A DNA stretch of 46,075 bases from Candidatus Sulfotelmatobacter kueseliae (GCA_900290255.1 OMOD01000168.1:1-46075); one strand, 5' to 3'; numbered from the stretch's first letter, positions 16,577 through 25,447 are shown. Translations and numbers: made by a program. Notes: generated by a model not told the origin, from the letters alone.

Positions 16577-18162
16577 GTGCTGCCACCGCCACCTTGGATC
16601 GGGCTGACGCGTGGCGTCCCGCGGTGAATCCGTGGATCATCGCAGTAGCCGTTACGCTGGCGACGTTCATGGAGGTGCTCGACACCTCCATCGCCAACGT
16701 GGCACTGCCGCACATTGCCGGAAGTCTCTCGGCCGGCCAGGACGAGAGCACATGGGTTCTGACCTCCTACCTGGTTTCGAACGCGATCGTGCTTCCGCTG
16801 AGCGGCTGGTTGTCGTCGATCATTGGCCGCAAGAATTTCTACATGGGTTGCGTGGCCCTGTTCACCATAAGTTCATTTATGTGCGGGCTGGCACCGAACC
16901 TGGCGACGCTGATCGTCTGCCGGATTCTGCAGGGCGCGGGCGGAGGAGGGTTGCAGCCCAGTGAGCAGGCCATCCTGGCGGACACGTTCCCGCCCGCAAA
17001 ACGCGGCATGGCTTTTGCCGTCTACGGCATCGCGGTGGTCACGGCGCCGGCCATCGGGCCCACCCTCGGCGGATGGATCACCGATAATTTCAGCTGGCGC
17101 TGGATTTTCTTCATCAACATCCCGGTCGGCATCCTTTCGATTCTGCTCACCTCGCGCCTGATTCAGGATCCTCCTTATTTCAAGCGCCGGAAACTGCACG
17201 AGACCTCCATTGATTATGTCGGCTTGGGATTTGTGGCCCTGGGTCTGGGGACGTTGCAGGTGATCCTCGACAAGGGCCAGCGCGAGGATTGGTTCGAATC
17301 CAACTTCATCGTGTACCTGTCTGTCATCTGCCTGGCGTCTCTGATTTTCGTCGTCATCTGGGAATGGCGGCACAAGGATCCGATCGTAGACCTGCATTTG
17401 TTCGGCGAGCGCACCTTCGCCGTCTCGAACCTGCTGATGTTCATGCTGGGATTCGCCCTGCTGGGCAGCACGCTCTTGCTGCCGCTGTTTATGCAGACGC
17501 TGCTCGGATATACGGCGCAGCAGGCGGGTTTAGCGCTGATGCCGGGCGGGTTTACGATCATGCTGCTGCTGCCGCTGGTGGGATTTCTTCTGTCGCGCTA
17601 CTCGCCGCGCTGGCTGCTGCTGTTCGGCTTGAGCATGCTCTCAGTTTCGCTGTTCCACATGACGCGTTTCGACCTGGACATGGATTTCCGCACGGCCACG
17701 CTGGCCCGCGTGCTGCAAGCCATGGGCATGGCGTTCCTGTTTGTGCCGATCAACACGGCGGCCTACGGATTTCTGCCGCGAGACAAGAACAACGCTGCCT
17801 CAGGCCTGATGAACCTGGCGCGAAACATCGGCGGCAGCGTGGGGATTTCGGTCGTGACCACGATGCTGGACCGGCGGACGCAGTTTCACCAGAACCAACT
17901 GGCCAGCCACCTGAGCGCCAGCAATCCGGTGCTGCAGTCGCGAATCAAGGCGCTCGGCCTTCTGGTCCAGTCGCACGGCGGCGGTCCGCCGGGATCGTCG
18001 GCCGTGCCGTATGCCTTCATCCAAGGCATACTCGCTCGCCAAGCCGCGATGCTGGCCTACCTGGACTGCTTCTGGTTCCTCGGGGTCGCCATCCTGCTGA
18101 TGGTGCCCATGGTCTTCCTGATGAGAAAAACCAGGCCTGGGGGCGGGATGGCGGTACACTAA
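16573..18162 (+). CDS. DHA2-family MFS drug exporter (EmrB type)
   Basis: Inner-membrane proton-driven exporter, 529 residues with about 14 predicted transmembrane segments, as in the DHA2 (14-TMS) family. Early motifs are MEVLDTSIANVALPHIAGSL (about 32-51, motif D1-like), GWLSSIIGRKNFYMG (about 77-91, motif A) and RILQGAGGGGLQPSEQAILA (about 117-136). AVVTAPAIGPTLGGW (motif C) marks antiporters. The upstream HlyD overlap and TolC gene complete an EmrAB-TolC-like system. Substrate unknown. Confidence 0.94.
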   Translation: MSAATATLDRADAWRPAVNPWIIAVAVTLATFMEVLDTSIANVALPHIAGSLSAGQDESTWVLTSYLVSNAIVLPLSGWLSSIIGRKNFYMGCVALFTISSFMCGLAPNLATLIVCRILQGAGGGGLQPSEQAILADTFPPAKRGMAFAVYGIAVVTAPAIGPTLGGWITDNFSWRWIFFINIPVGILSILLTSRLIQDPPYFKRRKLHETSIDYVGLGFVALGLGTLQVILDKGQREDWFESNFIVYLSVICLASLIFVVIWEWRHKDPIVDLHLFGERTFAVSNLLMFMLGFALLGSTLLLPLFMQTLLGYTAQQAGLALMPGGFTIMLLLPLVGFLLSRYSPRWLLLFGLSMLSVSLFHMTRFDLDMDFRTATLARVLQAMGMAFLFVPINTAAYGFLPRDKNNAASGLMNLARNIGGSVGISVVTTMLDRRTQFHQNQLASHLSASNPVLQSRIKALGLLVQSHGGGPPGSSAVPYAFIQGILARQAAMLAYLDCFWFLGVAILLMVPMVFLMRKTRPGGGMAVH

Positions 18163-18166
18163 AAAC

Positions 18167-18249
18167 AGCTGCTAGCTTCTAGCTCCTAGCTTCTAGCCAC
18201 GTCGATTCCCTGGTTAGCTAAGAGATAGCAGCCAGAAGCCAGGAGCTTG
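18167..18249. repeat. intercistronic heptamer inverted repeat, unit CTAGCTN
   Basis: Left arm 18167-18198 contains CTAGCTT, CTAGCTC, CTAGCTT and CTAGCC in tandem. The right arm (18212-18249), read in reverse, contains CTGGCTT, CTGGCTG and TTAGCTA. The arms are imperfect complements, more decayed than at the other loci. It begins 4 nt after the MFS stop and ends 8 nt before the next start. Confidence 0.75.
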
Positions 18250-18257
18250 CGTTCTTC

Positions 18258-18923
18258 ATGTTTCGCGGCGTCACCATTGAGCGCGAGTACGGCTGCGGCG
18301 CCGGCACCATCGCCGCCCAACTCGCCGACCGCCTCGGCTGGAAGCTCTGGGACCACCTTCTCACCGAAGAGATAGCCCGCCTCGCCAACGTTGCTCCTGC
18401 CGCCGTCATGCGCTGCGACGAGCGCATGGATAGCCGCATCCACCGCCTCGCAAAAGCCTTCTGGCGCGGCAGCTACGAGCGCAGTTCTCCTCTTGGCGGT
18501 GAGGTATTCGATACGGACCGCATGATGGTGCTGATGCAGGAGATCATGAACCGAATCGCGCAGGAAGGGAATGCGGTCGTGGTGGGACGTGGGGCGCCGT
18601 ATTTTCTGCGCGACGATGCCGACGTGTTTCACGTTTTTCTTTACGCCCCGCGGGCAGAGAAAATCCGCCGGCTGGTGAACGACGGGCATGCGCCGACAGA
18701 AGCCGATGATCTGGTGGACGCAGTGGATCGGGAACGCGTTGCCTATATCAAGCACTACTTCAACTCAGACTGGCCGACCCGTTCGCTCTATCATCTGATG
18801 CTGAATACTGCTGTGGGCAACGAGTCCGTCATTCAGACGATTCTCAGCACCATGCGTACCGTCGAGGGCAGCCCCAAGGCTACAAATTACGAGGCACCCA
18901 GGATTCCGACTCCATCCCGCTAG
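18258..18923 (+). CDS. cytidylate-kinase-like protein
   Basis: 221 residues, matching the cytidylate kinase-like family (P-loop NMP-kinase fold), which is distinct from housekeeping Cmk. FRGVTIEREYGCGAGTIAAQ (2-21) is the phosphate loop, lacking a classic GKS/T. LGWKLWDHLLTEEIARLANV (about 30-49) follows. VVVGRGAPYFLRDDADVFHV (about 108-127) is typical of the family, and DRERVAYIKHYFNSDW (about 155-170) ends the lid. Nucleotide specificity is unknown. No clear Shine-Dalgarno precedes ATG 18258, because the preceding bases belong to the heptamer repeat. It may be cotranscribed with the efflux operon. Confidence 0.8.
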   Translation: MFRGVTIEREYGCGAGTIAAQLADRLGWKLWDHLLTEEIARLANVAPAAVMRCDERMDSRIHRLAKAFWRGSYERSSPLGGEVFDTDRMMVLMQEIMNRIAQEGNAVVVGRGAPYFLRDDADVFHVFLYAPRAEKIRRLVNDGHAPTEADDLVDAVDRERVAYIKHYFNSDWPTRSLYHLMLNTAVGNESVIQTILSTMRTVEGSPKATNYEAPRIPTPSR

Positions 18924-19130
18924 GCGCGAGCGAGCCATCTCGTGAATACACCCGGAGGTCGATCGGTCGATTTCCACTGCGGATTCTGTGCGCTCTTTGC
19001 GGGGCATGTTGCTCTGGGGTGGCGCAGGCCTTCAGGCCTGCGATGAAGCTTGCACAAGGAAGATGGGCTTCAGCCCCAGAAGTACCTCGGCGGCTGAAGC
19101 CGCTTCTTTCTTTTTCGGCTCCTGATCGCA
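18924..19130. other. palindrome-rich spacer
   Basis: Part of a 394-bp gap before hemH. Contains the exact palindrome GCAGGCCTTCAGGCCTGC (19024-19041), GGGCTTCAGCCCC, and GCGGCTGAAGCCGC. No gene is supported. The remainder of the gap is the repeat at 19131-19287. Confidence 0.5.
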
Positions 19131-19287
19131 GCGCGTGAGAACTCGTCTTCCGCCCCTTCGGGGCTTGGCCATTTTCCACTTTCTACCCACGGCTTACGCC
19201 GTGGGCTGTATTCTCACGCCGCTTCGCGGCTAAGAACTGGAGCTTCAATCCACCGTGTCGTCGAGACCCTAGTTCTCACGCACACAC
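19131..19287. repeat. dispersed repeat with terminal inverted repeats
   Basis: Starts GCGCGTGAGAACTCG and ends, on the other strand, with GTGTGTGCGTGAGAACT. Interior blocks CGCCCCTTCGGGGCTTGG, TACCCACGGCTTACGCCGTG, GCCGCTTCGCGGCTAAG and CCACCGTGTCGTCGA parallel the copy at 2333-2650. It sits 30 bp beyond the hemH stop. Confidence 0.75.
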
Positions 19288-19317
19288 TGAAGGCGCAGCG
19301 CCACCCAAAAGGCGAGT

Positions 19318-20370
19318 TCAGTCGAGGCTTTTGCTGGCAGTCTTTTCTCTCGGCTCCGCACCACCCGGCCGCTGGGGCGCGGGGCAGCAGTCTTCCGGGC
19401 AGACATCCGGGCGCGGACCGAGCGTTCCCAGCGCGCGTCGTTCGGCGCGCGTAGTTTGTTCCAGGATCAGTTCGCGAATCATGGCGATGAACTTTGGGTG
19501 TACGCCCACCGTCTTCGCCCGCGCCATGGGCAAATCGAGCGAATCCGAAAGTTGCCGCGCCTCGATGTCGAGGTCGTACAGCACTTCCATGTGATCGGAG
19601 ATGAAACTGATGGGGGCGAGCACGACTGCGCTGGCCAGATGGCGCGCCTTCACGTCGCGCAGATAGTCGAGGATATCCGGCTCCAACCACGGTTGCCCGG
19701 GCGGGCCGCTACGGCTCTGGTACACCAGAGCATCGTTGGTGGCGCCCAGCCGCTGCGAAACCAGCTTCCTCACTTCTTCCAGTTGACGGACATAGTCGCA
19801 CCCATTCGCCATCGAGAGAGGAATGCTGTGCGCGGTATAGACGATCTGAACATCCGGGCGCGCATTCGCCGGAATTTCGACCAGCGCATCCTGCAAGCGT
19901 TCCGCCGTCGCCTCGATGAAACCGGGATGGTTGAAGAAAGGGCGTAGCTTGTCGATTTGCGGCGCGCCCGGTCCAACCTCGTTCTGCGCCCGAGCGATGT
20001 CTTCGCGGTACTGCCGGCAGCCGGAATATGAACTGTAAGCTGAAGTCACAAAAGCAAGAGCGCGCTGAATGCCGTCCTGCTTCATCCGGCGCACCGTGTT
20101 CGCCAGCATGGGATGCCAGTTGCGATTGCCCCAGTAGATGGGCAACTTCGGCCCGCGCTCGGCGAGTTCGGCCTCGAGCGCTGCAATCAGCTCACGGGTT
20201 TGCTGATTGATCGGGCTCTTGCCCTCAAAATGGTAGTAATGCTCGGCGACGGCCAGCATCCGCTCGCGAGGGACGTTCCGGCCGCGCAGCACGTTTTCAA
20301 GGAAGGGGAGCACGTCTTGCCGGGATTCCGGACCGCCGAAGGAGACAATCAGGATGGCGTCGTAGTTCAT
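19318..20370 (-). CDS. hemH: ferrochelatase
   Basis: Inserts ferrous iron into a porphyrin (protoporphyrin IX or coproporphyrin III) at the end of heme synthesis. 350 residues. MNYDAILIVSFGGPESRQDV (1-20) is the usual N-terminus. FVTSAYSSYSGCRQYRED (about 107-124) lines the porphyrin pocket. IVYTAHSIPLSMANG (about 175-189) carries the catalytic His, and ISFISDHMEVLYDLDIEA (about 251-268) the catalytic Glu. The tail has CPEDCCPAP (about 328-336), a Cys cluster absent from short ferrochelatases, which may bind metal. Which porphyrin is used cannot be told from sequence alone. Confidence 0.93.
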   Translation of the reverse strand: MNYDAILIVSFGGPESRQDVLPFLENVLRGRNVPRERMLAVAEHYYHFEGKSPINQQTRELIAALEAELAERGPKLPIYWGNRNWHPMLANTVRRMKQDGIQRALAFVTSAYSSYSGCRQYREDIARAQNEVGPGAPQIDKLRPFFNHPGFIEATAERLQDALVEIPANARPDVQIVYTAHSIPLSMANGCDYVRQLEEVRKLVSQRLGATNDALVYQSRSGPPGQPWLEPDILDYLRDVKARHLASAVVLAPISFISDHMEVLYDLDIEARQLSDSLDLPMARAKTVGVHPKFIAMIRELILEQTTRAERRALGTLGPRPDVCPEDCCPAPQRPGGAEPREKTASKSLD

Positions 20371-20414
20371 CCGCTGGTCAACCGGAACGAGGCTGGCATA
20401 GAGGAGGAAAACCG

Positions 20415-20459
20415 TGGTGCGCCCGGGGTGATTCGAACACCCGACCTATTGCTCCGAAG
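20415..20459 (-). repeat. 3'-half tRNA-Arg fragment (att-like direct repeat)
   Basis: Matches the 3' part of the intact tRNA at 21641-21717, from the anticodon loop through the T-arm (GGTGTTCGAATCACC on the minus strand) to the encoded CCA. It is in the same orientation, with about three differences over 45 bases. The 5' half is absent: the bases beyond the anticodon loop do not form a D-arm or acceptor strand. It has the form of an attachment-site remnant, because tyrosine recombinases often recombine within the anticodon-to-T-arm segment. Confidence 0.8.
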
Positions 20460-20535
20460 AGCATGCCACGCCATTCATCAACAGTTTACACGGAAAGCTA
20501 CCAGTGGCGACTAAGTGCCGCTGGCGGCCATAACC

Positions 20536-21465
20536 TTACTGCTTTACCAAGTCGACGCGGCGATTCTTGGCGCGACCGTCTTCGGTGTCGTTGGAGGCAA
20601 CCGGAGCCGTTGGCCCGTCGCCTTCTGCGCTGAGGCGCATCGCGGGGACGCTGTAGGTTGTGGTCAATACTTTCACCACCGCATCAGCGCGACGCCTGGA
20701 GAGGTCCATGTTGTTCGCCAGCGTCCCGACATTGTCGGTGTGGCCCACGACGTAGAGCTTGAGCTGCGGATCCTGCTGCAGCAAGTTGGCGATTTCCTTG
20801 AGGGCGGCGCCAGACTCGGGCTTTACATCGGCTTTGCCGCTGTCGAAATAGATGCCGTAGACAGAAGCGTGACCAGTTCGAGTAATGTCGCTGGCCAGGG
20901 AAGCTGCGTTCACGGTGACCAGGCCAGATTCCATGGGTTTTATTTCGACGACGGCAAGGAACGTCTTGACATCGAAAGTGCTGTCGTACTCCCAGAGAGC
21001 GACGTAAACGTCGCCCGCGGCGCGCGTCAGCTTGGCGGCGAGGTAGCGGGTATCAGAGGAGTAGTTCCCGAACGCATCGTTCAAAGGGTAGAAGCCACTG
21101 GGAGGCGGCTCGCCGCAGGTTTTGCTGCAGGTGAAGAGCTCCTGGAATCCGGCGTTCTTGAGTGCCGACTCATAGTTGCGAAAGATCTCCAGCGCGCTGC
21201 GGCCCTCGGGGACCGTGTAGTAAATCGCCGTGACTTTGCCTTCCAGGTGTTGGGTCTTTTCGTATTTGCCGTCGGCGACCTTGCTGAGAGGGAGTTCATA
21301 CTCATCAAACGCTTTTTGAGAGTATTCACTGATGACGGAACCGGGATAACGCGAGATGAGCGGGTGGTCTTTGCTTCCCTCCGCGTCTTGACCGTGAGCG
21401 AATGGCAAATGAACCGGCAACAGGCAGAGAAGCACGGGCATCGCAATCTTTCGGATGAAGCTCAT
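20536..21465 (-). CDS. DUF4892-like/OmpA C-terminal outer-membrane protein
   Basis: 309 residues from ATG 21465. AAAGGAG lies six bases upstream of it, whereas the ATG at 21471 abuts that ribosome-binding site. A signal peptide (about 1-24, IRKIAMPVLLCLLPVHLPFA) is followed by a domain beginning HPLISRYPGSVI, resembling DUF4892. The C-terminal OmpA/MotB peptidoglycan-binding domain spans about 195-309: YGIYFDSGKADVKPESGAAL, KLYVVGHTDNVGTLANNMDL, LSRRRADAVVKVL and NRRVDLV. It would anchor the envelope to peptidoglycan. It is the only gene between the two tRNA-Arg 3' copies. Confidence 0.85.
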   Translation of the reverse strand: MSFIRKIAMPVLLCLLPVHLPFAHGQDAEGSKDHPLISRYPGSVISEYSQKAFDEYELPLSKVADGKYEKTQHLEGKVTAIYYTVPEGRSALEIFRNYESALKNAGFQELFTCSKTCGEPPPSGFYPLNDAFGNYSSDTRYLAAKLTRAAGDVYVALWEYDSTFDVKTFLAVVEIKPMESGLVTVNAASLASDITRTGHASVYGIYFDSGKADVKPESGAALKEIANLLQQDPQLKLYVVGHTDNVGTLANNMDLSRRRADAVVKVLTTTYSVPAMRLSAEGDGPTAPVASNDTEDGRAKNRRVDLVKQ

Positions 21466-21640
21466 AAGCATCTCCTTTGTTGGAACGAGGGTTTTTCATG
21501 TATCCCCCTGGAAGACGTGCAGATTCGCGAGCCGAGCCCCTGTTCTATCCGCGGTTCCCGGCCCCTTCCCAGGCCTTCTGCTATCAGTAGCGAGAAACAG
21601 GGCACAAAAGGGTAAGGCCACCGGAACGAAAGAGGAAGAA

Positions 21641-21717
21641 TGGTGCGCCCGGGGTGATTCGAACACCCGGCCTATTGCTCCGGAGGCAATCGCTCTATCC
21701 AGCTGAGCTACGGGCGC
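21641..21717 (-). tRNA. tRNA-Arg (anticodon CCG)
   Basis: On the minus strand a 7-bp acceptor stem pairs GCGCCCG with CGGGCGC. The D-arm is GCTCAGCTGGATAGAGC and the anticodon stem ATTGC/GCAAT, with loop CTCCGGA (anticodon CCG, reading CGG). The T-arm is GGGTG TTCGAAT CACCC. The discriminator is A and CCA is encoded. All stems pair. It serves as the probable integration target for the direct repeat at 20415. The neighbouring spacers (21472-21640 and 21718-21923) hold nothing else I can name. Confidence 0.95.
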
Positions 21718-21923
21718 GCACAACCAACGCCTACAGTTTACATGGGCAGCAGAAGAGGCTTCAATGCTGATGCTCCGGATCGCAGGGCAAAAGGGGCGGA
21801 GATCATTCCGCTCGTCCGACTGTCCCGGTTGCGCCAGGCCAATCCGGAAATGAAGACACCCCGCATGGATAAAAGCGGGAGTCTGACGGATGCGGTCTGG
21901 AGGGCACCACTGAGACAGTATTT

Positions 21924-22256
21924 CTACCAGCGATCCCGCTGCCCACCGCCGCGGCCACCGCGATCTCCGCGGTCTCGTCCTCCGCCACCACCGCCGCCGG
22001 CGGCACGCTCGGTCTTGGGCCGCGCCTCATTGACGTTGATGGTGCGTCCTCCGAGCTGCGAGCCGTTCAGTGCTGCAATCGCCTTTTCGCCGTCTTCGTT
22101 ATTGGCCATCTCCACGAAGCCAAAACCCCGGGAGCGGCCGGTGTCGCGGTCAGTCAGAATGCTGACCCGGTCCACTTGCCCGTAGGCTTGGAAAGCCTGG
22201 CGCAGATCATCTTCGCTGGTATTGAAGCTGAGGTTCCCCACAAAAATGTTTTTCAC
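21924..22256 (-). CDS. RRM-domain glycine-rich RNA-binding protein
   Basis: 110 residues from GTG 22256. One RNA-recognition motif fills residues 1-80: KNIFVGNLSF (2-11) is RNP2 and RSRGFGFVEM (about 42-51) is RNP1 with its aromatic residues. The tail is Gly/Arg-rich (GGGGGGGRDRGDRGGRGGGQ). This layout is that of bacterial and cyanobacterial Rbp proteins, often cold-induced RNA chaperones. AGGGGAT lies before the start. Confidence 0.92.
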   Translation of the reverse strand: MKNIFVGNLSFNTSEDDLRQAFQAYGQVDRVSILTDRDTGRSRGFGFVEMANNEDGEKAIAALNGSQLGGRTINVNEARPKTERAAGGGGGGGRDRGDRGGRGGGQRDRW

Positions 22257-22635
22257 GCGTCATCCCCTGCTTTGAGCTGTCGCGCGTGCGAGCTCGCTCG
22301 GCGGACTGGCAGGGCGGGAGGGCCGTGCCTGAAAATCGAAACCGGAGCTGGCGGACAGTCAAATGTGGCGAGCAGTATAGCAGGTTTATGCGAGTGGGTC
22401 AGTCCAAGCCCAAGGCGGCAGGGGTGCAGTTTGAGAGATTCGTGTCAGGGCATGCCGCACAGCCGCGGGACCCGCAAGTCCGGCTTCAGCCTCTGGGGAT
22501 GCACGGGCAAAGCCAGCGGCTGAAGCCGTTGGCGTCCAGCGCCACGGGCGGCATCGCTAAAGCGATGCCCTGATACGAACCCTTATTCCCAAACTGCACC
22601 ACTAACCCAAGCTCCCGGCGCACTGCAGCAGTCGT
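22257..22635. repeat. intergenic region with large inverted repeat (22423-22600)
   Basis: Left end GGTGCAGTTTGAGA (22423) and right end, read in reverse, GGTGCAGTTTGGGAATAAGG (to 22600) are inverted copies. The match continues as CGTGTCAGGGCAT / CGTATCAGGGCAT. Inner palindromes are CAGCGGCTGAAGCCGTTG and GGCATCGCTAAAGCGATGCC. This is a third repeat family in the window, distinct from the GTGTGCGTGAGAAC one. Nothing is coded here; 22257-22422 is plain spacer. Confidence 0.7.
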
Positions 22636-22890
22636 CTAGCATTCGTCCACCTTCCAGTAGCCCTCGGGATGGAATCCCATCTGCAGGAGGCGATTCTTGG
22701 GATCGTGCCGCTTCCCGCACCCGGGACAGACCAGATACCGGCTCCAGGCCGTGCCCTGACGGTCGTAATCCTCGGCCACGGCAAAGGTTGTCCCGCAGCT
22801 GCACGGGATCAGGAACATGCGCATGGTTGTTTTGAGTTTTTCGCTTCTGGCGAGGTGTGCTTCTTTTTCGGATTTGGGATGGGTCTTCAC
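22636..22890 (-). CDS. small zinc-ribbon-like protein
   Basis: 84 residues from GTG 22890, which overlaps the typA stop (GTGA), with GAGGAG inside the end of typA; translation is probably coupled. Two Cys pairs, IPCSCGTTF (about 28-36) and VCPGCGKRH (about 54-62), could bind one zinc ion as a ribbon. The N-terminus is Lys-rich. Function is unknown. The link to TypA suggests, but does not show, a role near the ribosome. Confidence 0.65.
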   Translation of the reverse strand: MKTHPKSEKEAHLARSEKLKTTMRMFLIPCSCGTTFAVAEDYDRQGTAWSRYLVCPGCGKRHDPKNRLLQMGFHPEGYWKVDEC

Positions 22891-24716
22891 GACTCCTCGA
22901 CTGCGGCTAAGGAAACCTTCTTGCGCTTGTTCGCCTGCAGGACCTTCTTGCGCAGACGAAGCGACTTGGGTGTGACCTCCACATATTCGTCGTCGGCAAT
23001 GAACTCGATGGCCTGTTCCAGGTTCAGCGCGCGGAAGGGCACCAGGCGAATCGCCTCATCGGCGGTCGAGGCGCGCATGTTCGTCAGTTTCTTTTCGCGC
23101 ACGGCATTCACGTCAAGATCAGCGTCTTTCGCATTTTCCCCGATGATCATGCCCTCGTAGAGCTCAACCCCCGGCCCTACGAAAAGCTCTCCGCGCTCCT
23201 GCAAACCCCACAGGGCATAGGCGGTCGAAAGGCCCGGCCGGTCGGCGACCAGAGCGCCGGTGAGCCGGTGTGGGATCTCGCCCTGCCACGCGGTATATCC
23301 ATCGAAGAGCGCGTTCATGACGATGGTCCCGCGCGTGTCGGTGAGCAGCTGGCTGCGCAGTCCGATCAGCCCGCGGCTGGGCACGCGGAACTCCACACGC
23401 ACGCGGCCATAGCCATGATTGTGCATGTTGGTGACTTCGCCCTTGCGCGAGCCGAGTTGCTCCATCACGACGCCGACAAATTCCTCGGGCACGTCCACGG
23501 TGAGATGCTCAACCGGCTCCATCAGCTTGCCGTCTTCCTGGTTGCGCCGGGTGACGATTTCCGGCTTCCCCACCATGAGTTCGTAACCTTCGCGCCGCAT
23601 CATTTCGATGAGGATGGAAAGCTGCAGTTCGCCGCGGCCCAGCACTTTGAAGGAATCGGTGGTGCCCGTCTCTTCAACCCGGAGTGAAACATTGGTCAGC
23701 AGTTCTTTTTCCAGCCGCTCGCGCAGATGGCGCGAGGTGACGTAGGCGCCGTCCTTTCCCGCGGACGGCGAGGTGTTGACGGTGAAGAGCATGGCGATGG
23801 TCGGCTCATCAATGGCGATGTGCGGCAGCGGCGCGGGATTTTCCACGTTGGTGATCGTCTCGCCGATGGTGATGCCTTCGACGCCCGCCACCGCGACAAT
23901 GTCGCCCAACTCGGTTTCCGTGATATCGGTTCGCTTCAGGCCGGAGAACGAGAACAGCTTCGTGATTTTGGTCTTGTGAAAAGAGCCGTCGAGTTTGGCG
24001 ATGGCTACTTCTTCCCCGGTGTACATCTTGCCGTTGAAGACGCGGGCGATGGCCAGCCGCCCGAGATAGTCGCTGTGATCCAGGTTCGCCACGAGAATCT
24101 GCAACGGTCCCGACGCATCACCCCCGGGCGGTGGAATCGTCTTCAAAATCGCATCGAACAGCGGGCGCAAATCCTCGCCACGGCCGCTGATGTCGGTTGC
24201 AGCCGTACCCGTCTTGGCATTGGTGTAGAGCACCGGGAAATCGAGCTGCTCCTCTTTGGCGTCGAGATCAATAAAGAGGTCATAGATCTCGTTGAGCACT
24301 TCCTGGGGACGGGCGTCGCTGCGATCAATCTTGTTGATCACGACGATCGGCGGCAGATGTGCTTCCAGGGCTTTACCCAGCACGTAGCGCGTTTGCGGCA
24401 GCGGCCCTTCGCTCGCGTCCACCAGCAGCATGACTCCGTCGACCATCTTAAGGGCGCGTTCGACTTCGCCGCCGAAATCGCTGTGGCCGGGCGTATCCAC
24501 AATGTTGATCTTCACGTCGTGATAGAAGATTGCCGTGTTCTTGGCCAGAATCGTGATGCCGCGCTCGCGCTCCAGTTCGTTCGAATCCATCACGCGGTCG
24601 ATGTGATGCTCGTTGGCGCGGAATGTGCCGCTCTGTTGCAGCATGGCGTCGACCAGCGTGGTCTTGCCGTGATCCACGTGCGCGATGATGGCGATATTGC
24701 GAATGCCTGAACTCAA
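22887..24716 (-). CDS. typA: TypA/BipA translational GTPase
   Basis: Ribosome-associated GTPase helping 50S assembly and stress or cold adaptation. 609 residues, full length. [20 protein letters not shown] (7-26) is the P-loop. Switch I is [13 protein letters not shown] (about 52-64). [17 protein letters not shown] (about 76-92) is G3, and [10 protein letters not shown] (about 130-139) is G4. The C-terminal [16 protein letters not shown] (about 444-459) is characteristic of TypA. It is transcribed divergently from the gene at 24813 and overlaps a small zinc-ribbon gene at its 3' end. Confidence 0.97.
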   Translation of the reverse strand: MSSGIRNIAIIAHVDHGKTTLVDAMLQQSGTFRANEHHIDRVMDSNELERERGITILAKNTAIFYHDVKINIVDTPGHSDFGGEVERALKMVDGVMLLVDASEGPLPQTRYVLGKALEAHLPPIVVINKIDRSDARPQEVLNEIYDLFIDLDAKEEQLDFPVLYTNAKTGTAATDISGRGEDLRPLFDAILKTIPPPGGDASGPLQILVANLDHSDYLGRLAIARVFNGKMYTGEEVAIAKLDGSFHKTKITKLFSFSGLKRTDITETELGDIVAVAGVEGITIGETITNVENPAPLPHIAIDEPTIAMLFTVNTSPSAGKDGAYVTSRHLRERLEKELLTNVSLRVEETGTTDSFKVLGRGELQLSILIEMMRREGYELMVGKPEIVTRRNQEDGKLMEPVEHLTVDVPEEFVGVVMEQLGSRKGEVTNMHNHGYGRVRVEFRVPSRGLIGLRSQLLTDTRGTIVMNALFDGYTAWQGEIPHRLTGALVADRPGLSTAYALWGLQERGELFVGPGVELYEGMIIGENAKDADLDVNAVREKKLTNMRASTADEAIRLVPFRALNLEQAIEFIADDEYVEVTPKSLRLRKKVLQANKRKKVSLAAVEES

Positions 24717-24812
24717 AAAGGAGTCCTTCCTGATTTGTGGGCTACTACTACTTTACTATGCACAGTGGCCAAGAAACACGAGGTTACCGGCGGGGACTTG
24801 CGTTTGAATCAG

Positions 24813-25388
24813 ATGCTGGTAAAAAGGAACGTGCGAGTTCGGCTTAGATACGTGTTACCAGTGGCGCAGATACTGCTGGCGATCGGACTCTTTGCTTGGT
24901 CCGACGCTTGGTTCCGAGAAGCGCGCAGGCACTCAACCATGCCCGGTCCATCACCCGGGTTCACGATTCTGATTTCCCTGAATGCCCCATTAGCGCTCCC
25001 TCGAGAGCTCTATTACCGTCACACGGCCATCCCTGAGCTCTATGACCGGGTCGTTCTTCTTTGCGGAATCGCCCTGCTCTGGTATTGGGTTGCACGCAAC
25101 ATTGAGGGTTGGCGAGAGAGACGGACCGTCGTGACGTTCAGACGGCTACGCATGCGCATTGCGGCCGATCTAATTCTGATTGGCCTTGGAGGTTTCTGGG
25201 CCTTTGTCGTGGTCAATGAGAGGCTTTGGAACAGAATGAGCATCCCAGACCCGACTTGGATTTGGATCCTTGCCGTGTTCACGCCGATCGTCTTGTGGGC
25301 GGTGGCGCTGATTTTCTTCTTCGGGCGTGATCTCATTCAAGTCATTCGCGGCGAAAACCCTCGGCGCGCGAATGCGTCGCCTTCGTGA
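24813..25388 (+). CDS. hypothetical multi-pass membrane protein
   Basis: 191 residues from ATG 24813 (MLVKRNVRVRLRY). TTG 24735 and GTG 24765 extend the frame but have no better ribosome-binding site, so the start is uncertain. About four hydrophobic segments: VLPVAQILLAIGLFAW, VVLLCGIALLWYWVA, ILIGLGGFWAFVVV, and WILAVFTPIVLWAVALIFFF. No family motif is recognised. Base usage is less G+C-biased than its neighbours, hinting at recent acquisition or relaxed selection. Confidence 0.6.
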   Translation: MLVKRNVRVRLRYVLPVAQILLAIGLFAWSDAWFREARRHSTMPGPSPGFTILISLNAPLALPRELYYRHTAIPELYDRVVLLCGIALLWYWVARNIEGWRERRTVVTFRRLRMRIAADLILIGLGGFWAFVVVNERLWNRMSIPDPTWIWILAVFTPIVLWAVALIFFFGRDLIQVIRGENPRRANASPS

Positions 25389-25447
25389 AGCTCGACAGCC
25401 CTCCTTTCATTGGCCCACTAAAATCTGCGTCGACCGAACCTGCAAAC

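Noticed and set aside
20415..20490. A second complete tRNA gene
   Set aside because: Only the anticodon-loop to CCA part is present; no D-arm or 5' acceptor strand can be drawn.
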